DNA of 64,000 bases from Chitinophagaceae bacterium (GCA_016719815.1 JADJYK010000009.1:1-64000), one strand, 5' to 3'. Positions 8,698 to 19,284 are shown, counted from the first letter of the stretch. Numbers and translations are program-made. The notes: a model not told the origin generated them from the letters alone.

Positions 8698-10235
8698 CAA
8701 CCCTTTAACGATAAATAGGGCAACAAGCCATGCAACCCGCCTTCTCTTCCAAATCCACTTTCTTTATAACCGCCAAAGGGAGAAGTAGGGTCAAACTTGT
8801 TAAATGTATTTGCCCAAACCACACCAGCTCTTAACCTTTTCGTCATATTGAAGACTTTAGAGCCTTTATCTGTCCAAACACCGGCGCTTAATCCATAAGG
8901 TGTATTGTTGGCTTTTTCAATCACTTCATCATCAGTGCGAAAGGTGAGGATGGCCAGCACCGGTCCAAAAATTTCTTCCTGTGCTATGCGATTACTTTGT
9001 GCCACGTTGGTAAACAGGGTAGGTTTGCAGAAGAAACCTTTCTTTGGCAAGTTGCAACTACTTTGATACATTTCTGCTCCTTCCTTTTTACCAATTTCAA
9101 TGTATTCTAAAATTGTTTCTAATTGTTGCCTAGAGTTGATAGCGCCAATGTCAGTATTCTTATCCAGCGGGTCGCCTACAATCAGCGATTCTAACCTGTC
9201 TTTCAATTTCCTGATAACAGTTTTGGCAATTGATTCCTGTACATACAGTCTTGATCCGGCGCAACACACATGGCCCTGGTTAAAGAAGATGCCGTTAATA
9301 ACGCCTTCCACGGCCTGGTCAATCGGGGCGTCTTCAAAAATGATATTGGCTGCTTTTCCGCCCAGTTCCAAAGTGAGTTTTTTTTCAGTGCCTGCAATAG
9401 CCCGTTGTATCATTTTGCCCACTTCAGTAGAACCGGTAAAAGCAATCTTGTTAACATCCGGGTGTCTTACAATCGCATCGCCTGTAGAACCCACACCAGA
9501 AAGAATATTTACTACTCCGGGCGGTAAATCTGCTTCTTCAATTATCTCTGCCAGTTTTAAGGCTGTTAGGGGAGTAGTTTTAGAGGGCTTAAAAACAACC
9601 GTATTTCCGGTGGCCAGTGCCGGTGCAATTTTCCATGCTGCCATCAGCAATGGAAAATTCCAGGGGGCAATTTGCCCTACCACACCAAGGGGAGCCGTTT
9701 TTCTGTTAGGAAAGGCATACTCCAGTTTATCGGCCCAGCCTGCATAATAAAAGAAATGATTGGCAGCGGTAGGCACATCAAAGTCACGGCTTTCACGGAT
9801 GGGTTTGCCCCCATCCAATGTTTCAATTATTGAAAGTTCTCTTGCTTTTTCCTGCACCATCCGGGCAATGCGGAAGATATATTTAGCCCTTTCTTTGGCA
9901 GGAATTTTCTTCCAAACCTTTTCGTATGCATTTCTTGCGGCAACAACAGCTTTGTTTACATCAGCTTCGTTGGCCACAGCCACTTCACTCAATTTCTCTT
10001 CCGTTGCAGGGTTTATCGTATCAATAAAAGTTTTGCTTAGTGGCTTCTGCCATTTGCCGTCAATAAACAAATCATATTGTTTGTTTATTATAGCTGCACT
10101 TTTACTTTCAGGTGCAGGTGCATACGTCCAAGAAGTGTCAAACTTCAGCTTTAATGTGTTATTTTTTGTTGCAGGGGTCATCGTTTTCTTTGCAACTTTT
10201 CCTGCACGGCTTGCAGGTTTTGCTTTTACAGGCAT
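8697..10235 (-). CDS. NAD(P)-dependent aldehyde dehydrogenase
   Basis: 512 residues, slightly long because of a basic, Ala/Lys-rich N-terminal extension of about 45 residues (MPVKAKPASRAGKVAKKTM). It oxidises aldehydes to acids. Seen: cofactor motif IAPWNFPL, FTGSTEVGK, the general base in LELGGK, and the catalytic cysteine in NQGHVCCAGSR; the end PFGGYKESGFGRE is standard. The upstream deoC makes acetaldehyde and glyceraldehyde-3-phosphate from deoxyribose-5-phosphate, so acetaldehyde oxidation is a reasonable guess. The last codons run into the inverted repeat flanking the S23 gene, so the extreme C-terminus may be altered. Confidence 0.92.
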   Translation of the reverse strand: MPVKAKPASRAGKVAKKTMTPATKNNTLKLKFDTSWTYAPAPESKSAAIINKQYDLFIDGKWQKPLSKTFIDTINPATEEKLSEVAVANEADVNKAVVAARNAYEKVWKKIPAKERAKYIFRIARMVQEKARELSIIETLDGGKPIRESRDFDVPTAANHFFYYAGWADKLEYAFPNRKTAPLGVVGQIAPWNFPLLMAAWKIAPALATGNTVVFKPSKTTPLTALKLAEIIEEADLPPGVVNILSGVGSTGDAIVRHPDVNKIAFTGSTEVGKMIQRAIAGTEKKLTLELGGKAANIIFEDAPIDQAVEGVINGIFFNQGHVCCAGSRLYVQESIAKTVIRKLKDRLESLIVGDPLDKNTDIGAINSRQQLETILEYIEIGKKEGAEMYQSSCNLPKKGFFCKPTLFTNVAQSNRIAQEEIFGPVLAILTFRTDDEVIEKANNTPYGLSAGVWTDKGSKVFNMTKRLRAGVVWANTFNKFDPTSPFGGYKESGFGREGGLHGLLPYLSLKG

Positions 10236-10312
10236 AGTTTATTTTTTATGTTTCCAGCGACAACAACTCTGCTCATCGCCTGTTGTGTCACTCACTTCAT
10301 CGTTCTGTAATT

Positions 10313-11254
10313 CTAATCAACAGAAAAATAATTTGCACTCTGGTACATTCCCGTTTCCATTTTCACTAGTTGCATCAATACATCGTTAGCCAGGCTGCTG
10401 GCACCAAAGCGGAACCATTGGTTCGTCAGCCAACCTTCGCCCAGCACTTCTTTCACCATTACCAAATAATGCAGTGCCAGTTTTGATTTGGATATGCCAC
10501 CTGCTGGTTTCATGCCTATCATCTTTCCTGTTTTGTAATAAAAATCACGGATGGCTTCCAGCATTACTAATGTAACAGGCATGGTGGCCGCAGGCTGTAT
10601 TTTACCGGTTGATGTTTTGATAAAATCGGCTCCGGCATACATAGCAATATCACTTGCCCTTCTTACTTTATCCAAAGTGCCTAATTCGCCGGTTTCTAAT
10701 ATTACTTTTAGCCTCGCATTACCGCAGGCCTCTTTAATTGCTGCAATTTCATCGAACACAAAATTGTATTCACCGGCATGAAACTTTCCCCGGCTGATGA
10801 CCATATCAATTTCATCGGCTCCGTTAGCTACAGCATATTTTGTATCACGGATTTTGACATCTCTCGGTGCCTGTCCGCTGGGGAATGCAGTAGCTACTGC
10901 TGCTACTTTTATTCCGGAACCTTCTAATGCTTTTTTTGCCACTTTCACCATTGACGGGTACACACATACAGCCGCTACCGTTGGCAGACCGGGCAGTGCA
11001 TCATGCGGATGCATGGCCTTGTAGCAAAGCTGTTTTACTTTACCATCAGTGTCTTTTCCTTCCAGTGTGGTAAGGTCAATCATGTTCAGCGTAAGCAGTA
11101 ACCCATTTCTCTTTGTTTCATTCTTAATGCTGCGTTTGGTAAAACGGGAAGCCCTTTCTTCCACTCCCACCTGGTCAATATGAGGAGATAAACTGAAACC
11201 TGCCTGTACGGCAGTCAGGTCCGGAAGCAGCGTTATTGCTTTGGCAACGGCCAT
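10313..11254 (-). CDS. deoC: Deoxyribose-phosphate aldolase
   Basis: Class I aldolase that cleaves 2-deoxyribose-5-phosphate to acetaldehyde and glyceraldehyde-3-phosphate in nucleoside salvage. 313 residues from ATG 11254 (MAVAKAITLLPDL); a longer frame would need a TTG start. Active-site features: the lysine of ADFIKTSTGK that forms the Schiff base, VILETGEL, and the second lysine in GMKPAGGIS. This is the long DeoC subfamily with an N-terminal extension. First of a minus-strand group with the two aldehyde dehydrogenase genes. Confidence 0.93.
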   Translation of the reverse strand: MAVAKAITLLPDLTAVQAGFSLSPHIDQVGVEERASRFTKRSIKNETKRNGLLLTLNMIDLTTLEGKDTDGKVKQLCYKAMHPHDALPGLPTVAAVCVYPSMVKVAKKALEGSGIKVAAVATAFPSGQAPRDVKIRDTKYAVANGADEIDMVISRGKFHAGEYNFVFDEIAAIKEACGNARLKVILETGELGTLDKVRRASDIAMYAGADFIKTSTGKIQPAATMPVTLVMLEAIRDFYYKTGKMIGMKPAGGISKSKLALHYLVMVKEVLGEGWLTNQWFRFGASSLANDVLMQLVKMETGMYQSANYFSVD

Positions 11255-11275
11255 ATTGCTTGAAAAATTTAGTTT

Positions 11276-11283
11276 CAAAGATA
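11276..11283 (-). promoter_or_regulatory. Promoter -7 box of deoC
   Basis: Minus-strand TATCTTTG, an exact TAnnTTTG match, 21 bases before the deoC ATG. It overlaps the TTG that would start the longer reading frame, which supports the ATG at 11254. Confidence 0.5.
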
Positions 11284-11344
11284 ATTAAACTAAGTTGTAA
11301 TGTTTTGTATTGTCACTTAAGTACCGCTAATAGCATTTACAGTA

Positions 11345-12190
11345 TCAATGATTATCATCTTCATCTGTATCAAGGCTCTTGCCACAGTGCGGGCATGATT
11401 TTTTTCTCCTTTTTTTATTTCTCCTTCTGAATTCTTCCAAAAAACCGGCATAAAAAATACCGGCAGGAATAGCAAACACTGCAAAACCCGTGAGCATTAT
11501 CAGTCCCGACATTATTTTTCCCATAGTTGTCATGGGGTACATATCACCATATCCGGTTGTGGTAAGCGTTACAACTGCCCACCACATGGTTGCCGGAATG
11601 CTGGTGAATTTGTCTTTATTAATTGGATGCAGGTGTTCTGCAAAGTACATGATGCAGGAGGCGATGATGATAAGAAAGAAAATCATTACAAAGCTCAGTG
11701 TCAGTTCACTTGCCCTTCTTTTCAGCACGCCGCTGATGAGTTGGGTGGAGCTTTTCATGTAGGCTGTGAGTTTGAACAGTCTGAGAAAACGTAACAGCCG
11801 GAGCATCCTCAATACCCGGAGGTCGAGCCCGATAAATGCATGAAGATAGGAGGGGAGTATAGCCGCCAGGTCAATTAGCGCCGATAAGGTGAACATATAT
11901 CGTAACCGGCCCCAGAACCAGTGTTTGTATTTATATACATAAGTGGCACTCCACAACCGAAGTAAGTATTCAACTGTAAAAATTCCAACAGATATTAAAT
12001 CAAAATAATTAAAAAAACGTTGTTCATAATACTCATCATGCATGGAAGGCACAGTTTCCAGCATTACAGCAATTACATTGAGTACAATAAGGACAATTAT
12101 AAAGACGTTTACAAAACGGTCCCACTTCGGAATTCCTACTGAGTCAGGATCAAGTAACCCATAGATTTTCTTTTTTATCTCTTCGTACAT
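11345..12190 (-). CDS. Voltage-gated potassium channel family protein
   Basis: 281 residues from ATG 12190 (MYEEIKKKIYGLL). Six membrane segments as in Kv channels: S1 (VFIIVLIVLNVIAVMLE), S2 and S3, an S4-like helix with regularly spaced arginines (LRVLRMLRLLRFLRLFKL), a pore loop with the potassium filter TTGYGD, and S6. The C-terminus ends in CPHCGKSLDTDEDD, a CxxC half of a possible metal site. A monocistronic gene with a 200-base gap behind it. Confidence 0.92.
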   Translation of the reverse strand: MYEEIKKKIYGLLDPDSVGIPKWDRFVNVFIIVLIVLNVIAVMLETVPSMHDEYYEQRFFNYFDLISVGIFTVEYLLRLWSATYVYKYKHWFWGRLRYMFTLSALIDLAAILPSYLHAFIGLDLRVLRMLRLLRFLRLFKLTAYMKSSTQLISGVLKRRASELTLSFVMIFFLIIIASCIMYFAEHLHPINKDKFTSIPATMWWAVVTLTTTGYGDMYPMTTMGKIMSGLIMLTGFAVFAIPAGIFYAGFLEEFRRRNKKRRKKSCPHCGKSLDTDEDDNH

Positions 12191-12394
12191 ACGCAATCGT
12201 TTTGGCTGAGCTAAAGATATTAAATAATAATCCTTTTATTATTCTGCTAAATTGGAAGTTAACAGATAGCACTGGCAGGTTGTATTTTCCTCAAAATTTT
12301 TTTAGAAATTGCTCCATATAAAACGATTTTATACCCGTCCTTGCAGGAGTTTATAGGGTCTTAGTGCTAACTTGCAGTATTAAAGTACTGTAAA

Positions 12395-13572
12395 ATGACA
12401 GGAAAGGAACGTATTAAAGTTGCCATGCAATGTGGTATTCCCGATACAGTTCCTGTAATGTGTCAGCTTTCTCTGGGGCACTATTTTATGCATAGCGGCG
12501 TTGATCCATTGGAAATATGGTACACGTCAGAAGGCTTTTCAGCTGCATTGATAGCCTTACAGGAACGATACCGGTTTGATGGTATTCTTGTAAATCTTCA
12601 TGGACGGCCGGCAAACTGGAGATCTTATATTGATAAGATTACTAAAGAGGGGAGCGAAAAAAAAATCTGGTGGAATAACGGTTGCTATACTATTTTTCCC
12701 GAAAATGACAATCCGCACTATTACCAAAAGAACGGAACAATAAGTTTTCCCGCATTTGAACAGATTGATCCGAAAAAACTGTTTTATGTAGATCCGTGGC
12801 AGATAACAGGGGTTAATTATCCGTTTAAATGGGATTTTGATGAAACAGAGAGGCCAAAGGAAGATTTTTTTCCGCCGTATATTACGGATACGTTAAAAAT
12901 GGTTATTGCAAAAACGGTAAGCAAGATTTCTGTGCATGGGGAAGTGTATAGTCCTTTCTCACAATTTTTAGAGTTGCTGAATTATGAAGAAGCATTGATG
13001 GCATTGCTTACAGACCCTGAAAAGACACATGCCTGCCTGAAGGCACTTACAGAAGGAACAATTTCTCTTGGTATACTGGAGGCAGCCTGCGGGGCTGATG
13101 CAATATTGATTTCTTCCGCCTTTACCGGTAGTGGCTTCATATCAAGGGAACTTTACCAGGATTTTGTACTGCCTTATGAAAAAGCAGTTATCAGCGGTAT
13201 AAAGGCGGTACATAATATTCCCGTTTACATACATACCTGCGGAGGTATTGGAGACAGGCTTGATTTAATGACAGAAACAGGAACTGATGGGATTGATACA
13301 CTTGACCCTCCCCATTAGGCACTGTTGAACTGGAAGAAGCAGTTGCACAAACAAAAGGGAAAGTGTTCATTAAAGGGAATATCGATCCTGTAAATGAGTT
13401 GCTGAATGGAAGTGATGATGTAATCGAAAAGGCTGTCCGTCGCAGATTGCAAATCGCAAAGCCGGGAGGAGGTTATATATTAAGTACAGCCTGTTCTGTA
13501 TCGCCCCGGACACCGCCCCGCAATATTGAGTTACTAAGCAGGATTGGCAGAGAACTGGGGAAATATGAATAA
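12395..13572 (+). CDS. UroD/MtaA-like corrinoid methyltransferase (one frameshift)
   Basis: About 392 residues in the uroporphyrinogen decarboxylase fold, closest in layout to MtaA/MtbA/MtsA methyltransferases and not to HemE. It keeps the zinc-thiol motif of that group: His280-x-Cys282 in VYIHTCGG, and a third cysteine in STACSVSPRTPPRN (codon 13492-13494). The frame breaks in the C4 run at 13310-13313; adding one base reads DPPPLGTVELEEAVAQ. First of four plus-strand genes; the next starts 5 bases later and codes for the corrinoid protein. Expected role: moving a methyl group between the corrinoid cofactor and a small, possibly thiol, substrate. The substrate cannot be told from sequence. 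Confidence 0.85.
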
Positions 13573-13577
13573 ACTGT

Positions 13578-14245
13578 ATGGAAAACATTCTTGATCAGAT
13601 AGCACTTTGTATTGAGTACGGAAAGATTAACGAAGCCGCACCATACCCGCCGGAATTAAAAGGAAAGCCTGGAGCTGATGAACTGACAAAACTGGCCTTG
13701 CAACAAGGATTGTCTGCAGATGAAATATTGAATAGTGGATTTATAAATGGCATGAACAGGGTAGGGAAGAAATTTTCAGAACACAAAATATTTGTTCCGC
13801 AAATGCTGATGTCTGCAAAGGCAATGAATACAGGAATGGAACATCTGAAACCTTTTTTTAAGTCGGGAGAAGCGAAACGTAAAGGAGTATTTATTATAGG
13901 AACAGTAGCCGGTGATTTACATGAGATTGGAAAAAATCTTGCTGCAATGATGATAGAAGGGGAGTGGCTGGGAGGTGATAGACCTGGGAAAGATGTTAAA
14001 ACAGAAAAATTTGCAGAAACGGTAAAATATTATCCGGGTTGCGTGGTAGGCTTATCAGCTTTGCTCACTACAACAATGGTGAATATGGCTTCAACAGTAA
14101 GTGTGCTGAAAAAGGAATTCCCGGGCATTAAAATTTTAGCGGGAGGAGCTCCGGTTAACAATGATTTCTGTTTACAGATTGGAGTTGATTTTATGCTCCC
14201 GACCCGCAAAAAGCAGTTCAGTACCTTAATAAATTTTCTGATTAG
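13578..14245 (+). CDS. Corrinoid (B12-binding) methyltransfer protein (three base errors)
   Basis: About 222 residues: an N-terminal helical cap domain (residues 1-98) and a cobalamin-binding domain with Asp113-x-His115-x2-Gly118 (GDLHEIGKN; the His ligates cobalt), GLSALLTTTM and AGGAPVN. It is the methyl carrier between the two methyltransferases beside it. The uninterrupted frame contains a garbled stretch, EGEWLGGDRPGKDV: one G too many at 13959-13962 and one A too few at 13989-13991 cancel out; corrected it reads EGSGWEVIDLGKDV. A further missing T in 14189-14192 hides the real end, DFYAPDPQKAVQYLNKFSD, with the stop at 14245. Confidence 0.87.
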
Positions 14246-14287
14246 AAAAAGAATTTCTGACGACCGGAAAAACAAAAAATACAGACA

Positions 14288-15175
14288 ATGAGCAGTATCC
14301 TCGATCGGATAAAAGCAGGTGAAATACTGGTTTCAGACGGAGCATGGGGTACTTTCTTGCAGGCAAAGGGCTAAAAACCGGGGAATGCCCGGAATACTGG
14401 AATGTCATACATCCAGATGTAGTTTTGAATATTGCCCAAAGCTATATTGATGCCGGCGCTGACATGATTGAAACCAACAGTTTTGGAGCAAACAAATTTA
14501 AACTAGCACATTATGGGCTGGAAAGAGAAGTTTATAATCTCAATAAGACTGCAGCAGAAATCTCCCGGAAAGCTGCAGGCAGTAATCATTTTGTAATTGG
14601 TTCGGTGGGTTCAACAGGTAAACTGTTACTGATGGAAGAAACTACGCCGGCTGAAATGTATGCTGTTTTCAGTGAACAGGTAATTGCATTGGAAAAGGTG
14701 GTACAGATGCAATTTTGATTGAAACGATGACTGACCTTGAAGAAGCCCTGCTGCAGTAAGGGCTGCGAAAGAAAACACCCGTTGTGATGTTTTTTGTACC
14801 ATGACTTTTGAAAAGACTGCTGTTGATGAGTTTAACACAATGATGGGAGTGTCGCCTGAAGAAATGGTTAAGAGGCTTGTTGATGCCGGGGCAGATATTG
14901 TTGGTGCCAATTGCGGAAATGGTTCGGAAGATATGACAGACATTGTAAAAAAAATTAGAAGCTGCAACAGTAATATACCTGTACTGATACAAGCCAATGC
15001 AGGTATACCTGTTTATCATGACGGGAAAATCAGATATGGAGAAACACCGGAACAAATGGCAGTTGTAGCAGAAAAACTGATTGCCGCGGGGGCCAATATC
15101 ATCGGAGGGTGTTGTGGCACCACGCCGCTTCATATCGCCAAAATTGCAGAAAGGGTAAGATTGTATAATCATTAA
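14288..15175 (+). CDS. Homocysteine S-methyltransferase module, MetH N-terminal type (three frameshifts)
   Basis: About 296 residues. Transfers a methyl group to homocysteine, giving methionine. N-terminus SDGAWGTFLQ and ETNSFGANKFKL are family motifs; the zinc ligands are the Cys of VGANCGNG and the two Cys of GGCCGTTP. Frame breaks: G3 at 14368-14370, GG at 14697-14698 and about 14748-14754, each missing one base; after repair it reads EKGGTDAILIETMTDLEEAL without gaps. It resembles MetH domain 1 alone: no pterin-binding, B12 or activation domain is fused. It lies between the corrinoid protein and the reactivation protein. Confidence 0.86.
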
Positions 15176-15179
15176 GCAT

Positions 15180-15886
15180 TTGTTTGTGGAAATATCAGAA
15201 TACACATATAAAGTTGATGAGTTAAACCTGAAGCCTGAGACTTTAGAAGTTTCTATGGGATATGCAGCTACTAAATCCCCAGAGCCGATTAGGCAGATAA
15301 TAGAAGATACGCTATATATGGCCAGGGATTTATGCAGTATAAAAGGTGGCTATATCCTGATCAGCAGTATCTCTTTTTGCAGGATGGATATTTGTTGAAA
15401 TTGGGTGACACGAAGTTCAATATTCAGAAAATCATATACGGACAACTTAAGAAGGCGGAGACTGTGGCTTTATTCGTCTGTACTGCCGGGGCTGATATAG
15501 GTGAGTATGCCGAAAGTCTTATAAGACGGGGAGATGTACTGGAAGGGTATATTATGGATAAAGCAGGCTCTGAAATTGTGGAGGCTGCCATGGATAAAAT
15601 GCAGCATGAGATGGAGAAAAGGCTGAACAGCCTGAACAGCCTGCAACTTCATATTACAAACCGGTATAGCCCCGGTTATTGTGGGTGGAATGTTGCTGAA
15701 CAGCAAAAACTATTTTCTTTCTTTCCGGCTGATTTTTGCGGAGTTACATTAACGGAGCAATCTCTGATGCAGCCGGTAAAATCTGTTAGCGGCATCATCG
15801 GTATTGGCCGGCATGTAAAACGAAATGCGTATAAGTGTAATATTTGTGAGGAAGAATATTGTATTTACAGGAACAGACAAACTTGA
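15180..15886 (+). CDS. MetH-type reactivation protein, stand-alone (one frameshift)
   Basis: About 235 residues similar to the AdoMet-binding activation domain of methionine synthase, which restores oxidised cob(II)alamin by reductive methylation. Seen: ALFVCTAGADIGEYAESL, NRYSPGYCGWNVAEQQKL (counterpart of RxRPxxGY in MetH) and QPVKSVSGI (counterpart of PxxSVSG). The tail has a CxxCxxxxC cluster (CNICEEEYC) that MetH lacks. The frame breaks in T5 15374-15378 (one base missing). The start is uncertain: TTG 15180 or GTG 15186, just after the stop of the upstream gene. A strong terminator follows at 15920. Confidence 0.85.
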
Positions 15887-15919
15887 AGAGGCTATATTTA
15901 ACAGTTGCAGATAGAAAAA

Positions 15920-15948
15920 AAAGGGTTCAATTACTGAACCCTTTTTTT
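15920..15948. terminator. Bidirectional terminator between the methyltransfer cluster and secA
   Basis: Ten-base-pair stem AAAGGGTTCA / TGAACCCTTT with loop ATTAC, followed by a T run on the plus strand and preceded by an A run that serves as the T tail on the minus strand. It lies between two converging genes. Confidence 0.9.
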
Positions 15949-15968
15949 ATTAATGTAAAAAAACAAAA

Positions 15969-18900
15969 TTATTTTCCATGGCATTGCTTGTACTTCTTTC
16001 CACTTCCGCAGGGGCAGGGGTCGTTTCGGCCAATCTTTGGCCCCACTTTCACCGGTTCCTGTTTCGCCCCGCCTGACGGGTCGTAATAATCTTTTTCATT
16101 GGCACCATAGTCTTGTCCTGCATCATCTACCTGGTCTTTATTAGCAGAAAGACGGCTCATATCCGTTTTTTGCTGGCGGCCTTCTTTTAACTGAGCAGTT
16201 TCCTGTTGTATCGGCAAAGATGAATGGCTGAGGAAGGAAACAATATCTTTGTTCACATCATTATTCATGTTGTTAAACAGGTTAAATGCTTCCATCTTAT
16301 AAATAACCAACGGGTCTTTTTGTTCCAGGTATGCTGTTTGCACACTTTGCTTCAAATCATCCATTGCCCGCAGGTGTTCTTTCCACGCATCATCTATTAC
16401 AGAAAGTGTGATAGTTTTTTCCAGTGAATTAGTAAGATCGGATCCGTTTGTACTTAGTGTTTTATCAAGATTGGTAAGCACATTCAATCCTTTCTTCCCG
16501 TCGGTAAAAGGCACAATTACATTCTCGATGTGGCTGCCTTGTGTTAACCGGATGTTTTTAAATACGGGAATGGCCTGTTTTTGCAATTCGGCTTTGTGCC
16601 TGTTGTAGCGTTCAGTTATTTCAGTATAGAGTTTATCGTTCACGGAATTGATATCTCCTCTCTTGAATTCTTCTTCTGCAATAGTTGTGTCAAGCCCGAA
16701 GTTTACAATGCAGGCCAGCTTAAATCCTTCAAAATCTTCTTGTTCACGGAAACCGTCAATGATACTGGCAGCCAGTGAAGAAAATGATGTGTCAATATCA
16801 AGCGCCAGCCTTTCGCCAAAAAGGGCATGATTTCTTTTGTCATAAACAGCATTCCGCTGTTTGTTCATTACATCATCGTATTCCAGCAATCGCTTACGGA
16901 TGCCAAAGTTGTTTTCTTCCACTTTCTTTTGTGCCCGCTGAATACTGTTACTGATCATGCTGTGCTGAATCACATCTCCCTCTTTATAGCCCAGTTTGTC
17001 CATGATGGATGCTATCCGTTCGCTGCCAAACATTCGCATCAGGTCATCTTCCAGGGACACATAGAATTGCGATGTGCCGGGATCACCCTGGCGACCTGCA
17101 CGGCCTCTCAACTGTCTGTCCACACGGCGGCTTTCGTGGCGTTCGGTACCGATAATTGCTAAACCACCTGCTTCCTTTACGCCGGGGCCCAGTTTAATAT
17201 CTGTACCCCGACCGGCCATATTAGTGGCAATGGTAACAGCACCAGGCAAACCAGCCTCGGCAACTACAGTGGCTTCACGGGCATGTTGCTTTGCGTTGAG
17301 TACGTTGTGCGGAATTTTTTTCTGCTGCAGCATCCTTCCAAGCAGTTCACTTACTTCTACTGAAGTGGTACCTACCAGACAGGGACGTCCAGCATTGCGC
17401 AGAGTCTCTATTTCATCAATTACTGCTTTGTATTTTTCCCGTTTTGTTTTGTATACCAAATCCTGCTTATCATCCCGTATCATTTTCACATTGGTAGGGA
17501 TGGTAACCACATCTAATTTATAAATACTCCACAGCTCTGCAGCTTCTGTTTCGGCAGTACCGGTCATGCCACATAGCTTGTGATACATACGGAAATAGTT
17601 CTGTAAGGTAACAGTGGCGTATGTCTGTGTGGCGGCTTCAATCTTTACGTTTTCTTTGGCTTCTATTGCCTGGTGTAAACCATCGGAATAACGGCGTCCA
17701 TCAAGTATACGCCCTGTTTGTTCATCTACAATTTTTATAGATCCATCCATAACCACATACTCCACATCTTTATCGAAAAGGGTGTATGCTTTAAGTAATT
17801 GTTGAACGGTGTGAATGCGGTCAGCTTTTTGTGCATAGTCATTCAGTATAGCTTCTTTTTGCTGTAGTTTTTCATCCGTACCCGCTGGGCCTTTTTCCAC
17901 TTCGGCCAGTTTAACACCAATATCCGGCAGTACAAAAAACTCAGGATCTTCGCCAGAACGGGTAATAGCAGCGATACCTTTATCAGTCAGGTCTACAGAC
18001 TTGTTTTTTTCATCAATCTGGAAAAGCAACTCTGCATCGACAATATGCATGTTGCGCATCTGATCCTGCAGGTAATAGTTTTCCGCTTTCTGCATTTTTA
18101 CTTTCACGCCGGGTTCACTCAGGAACTTGATGAGCGGTCCGTATTTTGGCAAACCCCTGAAGGCTCTGAACAGGTACAATCCACCGCCTTTAGGGTCGTC
18201 ATCGCCATTGGCAAAACGTTTTTTTGCCTCATTCATATTGTCACGAACAATCTTCTCTTGTTCCTGGTAAAGCTGCTGTACCCGGGGCTTGTGTATGTGA
18301 AACTGCTGGTCTTCACCTTTTGGTACCGGACCAGAAATAATCAATGGTGTTCTTGCATCGTCAATCAATACCGAGTCCACTTCGTCCACCATTGCATAAT
18401 GGTGCTTGCGTTGCACCATTTCGTCAGGACTGTGCACCATGTTATCACGCAGGTAGTCGAAACCAAATTCGTTATTCGTTCCGTATGTAATGTCTGCAAG
18501 ATAGGCCTGTCTTCTTTCTTCGCTGTTCGGCTGGTGCTTATCTATGCAGTCTACCTTAAGGCCAAGCCACTCAAACAAGGTTCCGTTCCATTCCTGGTCA
18601 CGACGGGCCAGGTAGTCGTTTACTGTTACAATATGCACTCCTTCCCCGGGCAAGGCATTGAGGTAAGCAGGCAATGTTGACACAAGGGTTTTACCTTCAC
18701 CCGTTGCCATTTCAGAAATCTTTCCCTGGTGCAGTACAATACCTCCAATCAACTGCACATCGTAATGGACCATGTTCCATGTCACATTTCCGCCCGCAGC
18801 GGTCCATGAGTTTTTGTATATTGAATTGTTGCCATCAATAGTAATGTAGTCTTTCTTTACACTAAAGTCACGGTCAAGGTCGGTGGCAGTAGAAACAATT

Positions 18901-19284
18901 TCGGTGTTTTGTGAAAAGCGACGGGCTGTTTCTTTTTACCACTGCAAAAGCTTCAGGTAGTATTTGCTCCAGTATCTCTTCAATTTTTTTGTCCCTTTCT
19001 TTCTTCAACTTATCAACTTCCTGGTAAATTGAATCCTTACCATACAAATCGTTGAAAGGGAGTTCATCGGCAGCCTTGTTCTTGTCAGCAATTTCTGCAT
19101 TAATTTCAGTAAGATGTTCTCTTATGCGCTGACGGAACTCCTGTGTTTTATGGCGTAGCTCATCGTTGCTGAGTGACGTATAGGACTCAAAGAATTGGTT
19201 GATTTTGACAACTGCAGGCTGAATTTTTTTAACGTCTTTCTCCGATTTGCTGCCACCAAATATTTTTTGAATAAAACCAAACAT
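15969..19284 (-). CDS. secA: Preprotein translocase ATPase SecA (one frameshift)
   Basis: Motor of the Sec export pathway. About 1,104 residues, typical of Bacteroidota SecA. Seen: Walker A region EMATGEGKTLV, DEAD-like box VDEVDSVLIDDART, the helicase part NMAGRGTDIKLG and RGRAGRQGDPG, and the C-terminal zinc motif CPCGSGKKYKQCH, which binds SecB or phospholipid. The frame is broken in the T5 run at 18933-18937: removing one base restores VVKETARRFSQNTEIV and joins the first 136 residues to the rest. An essential gene, so the break is almost certainly technical. Confidence 0.95.

Noticed and set aside
9100..9747. Plus-strand reading frame of 215 codons antisense to the aldehyde dehydrogenase
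   Set aside because: Shadow of a well supported gene, low-complexity Ser/Pro-rich translation.
12197..12394. Possible cobalamin riboswitch ahead of the corrinoid methyltransfer genes
   Set aside because: The gap is only 198 bases and lacks the B12-box pattern (GCCACTG and the conserved core); no supporting structure was found.
18045..18680. Long plus-strand reading frame of 211 codons antisense to secA
   Set aside because: It is a shadow of the secA coding strand; no family sequence, start signal or codon pattern supports it.
15969..19284. Programmed frameshifting in secA and other genes
   Set aside because: Breaks are in both directions, occur in many unrelated genes and always in short base runs without slippery heptamers and downstream structures; sequencing error is simpler.
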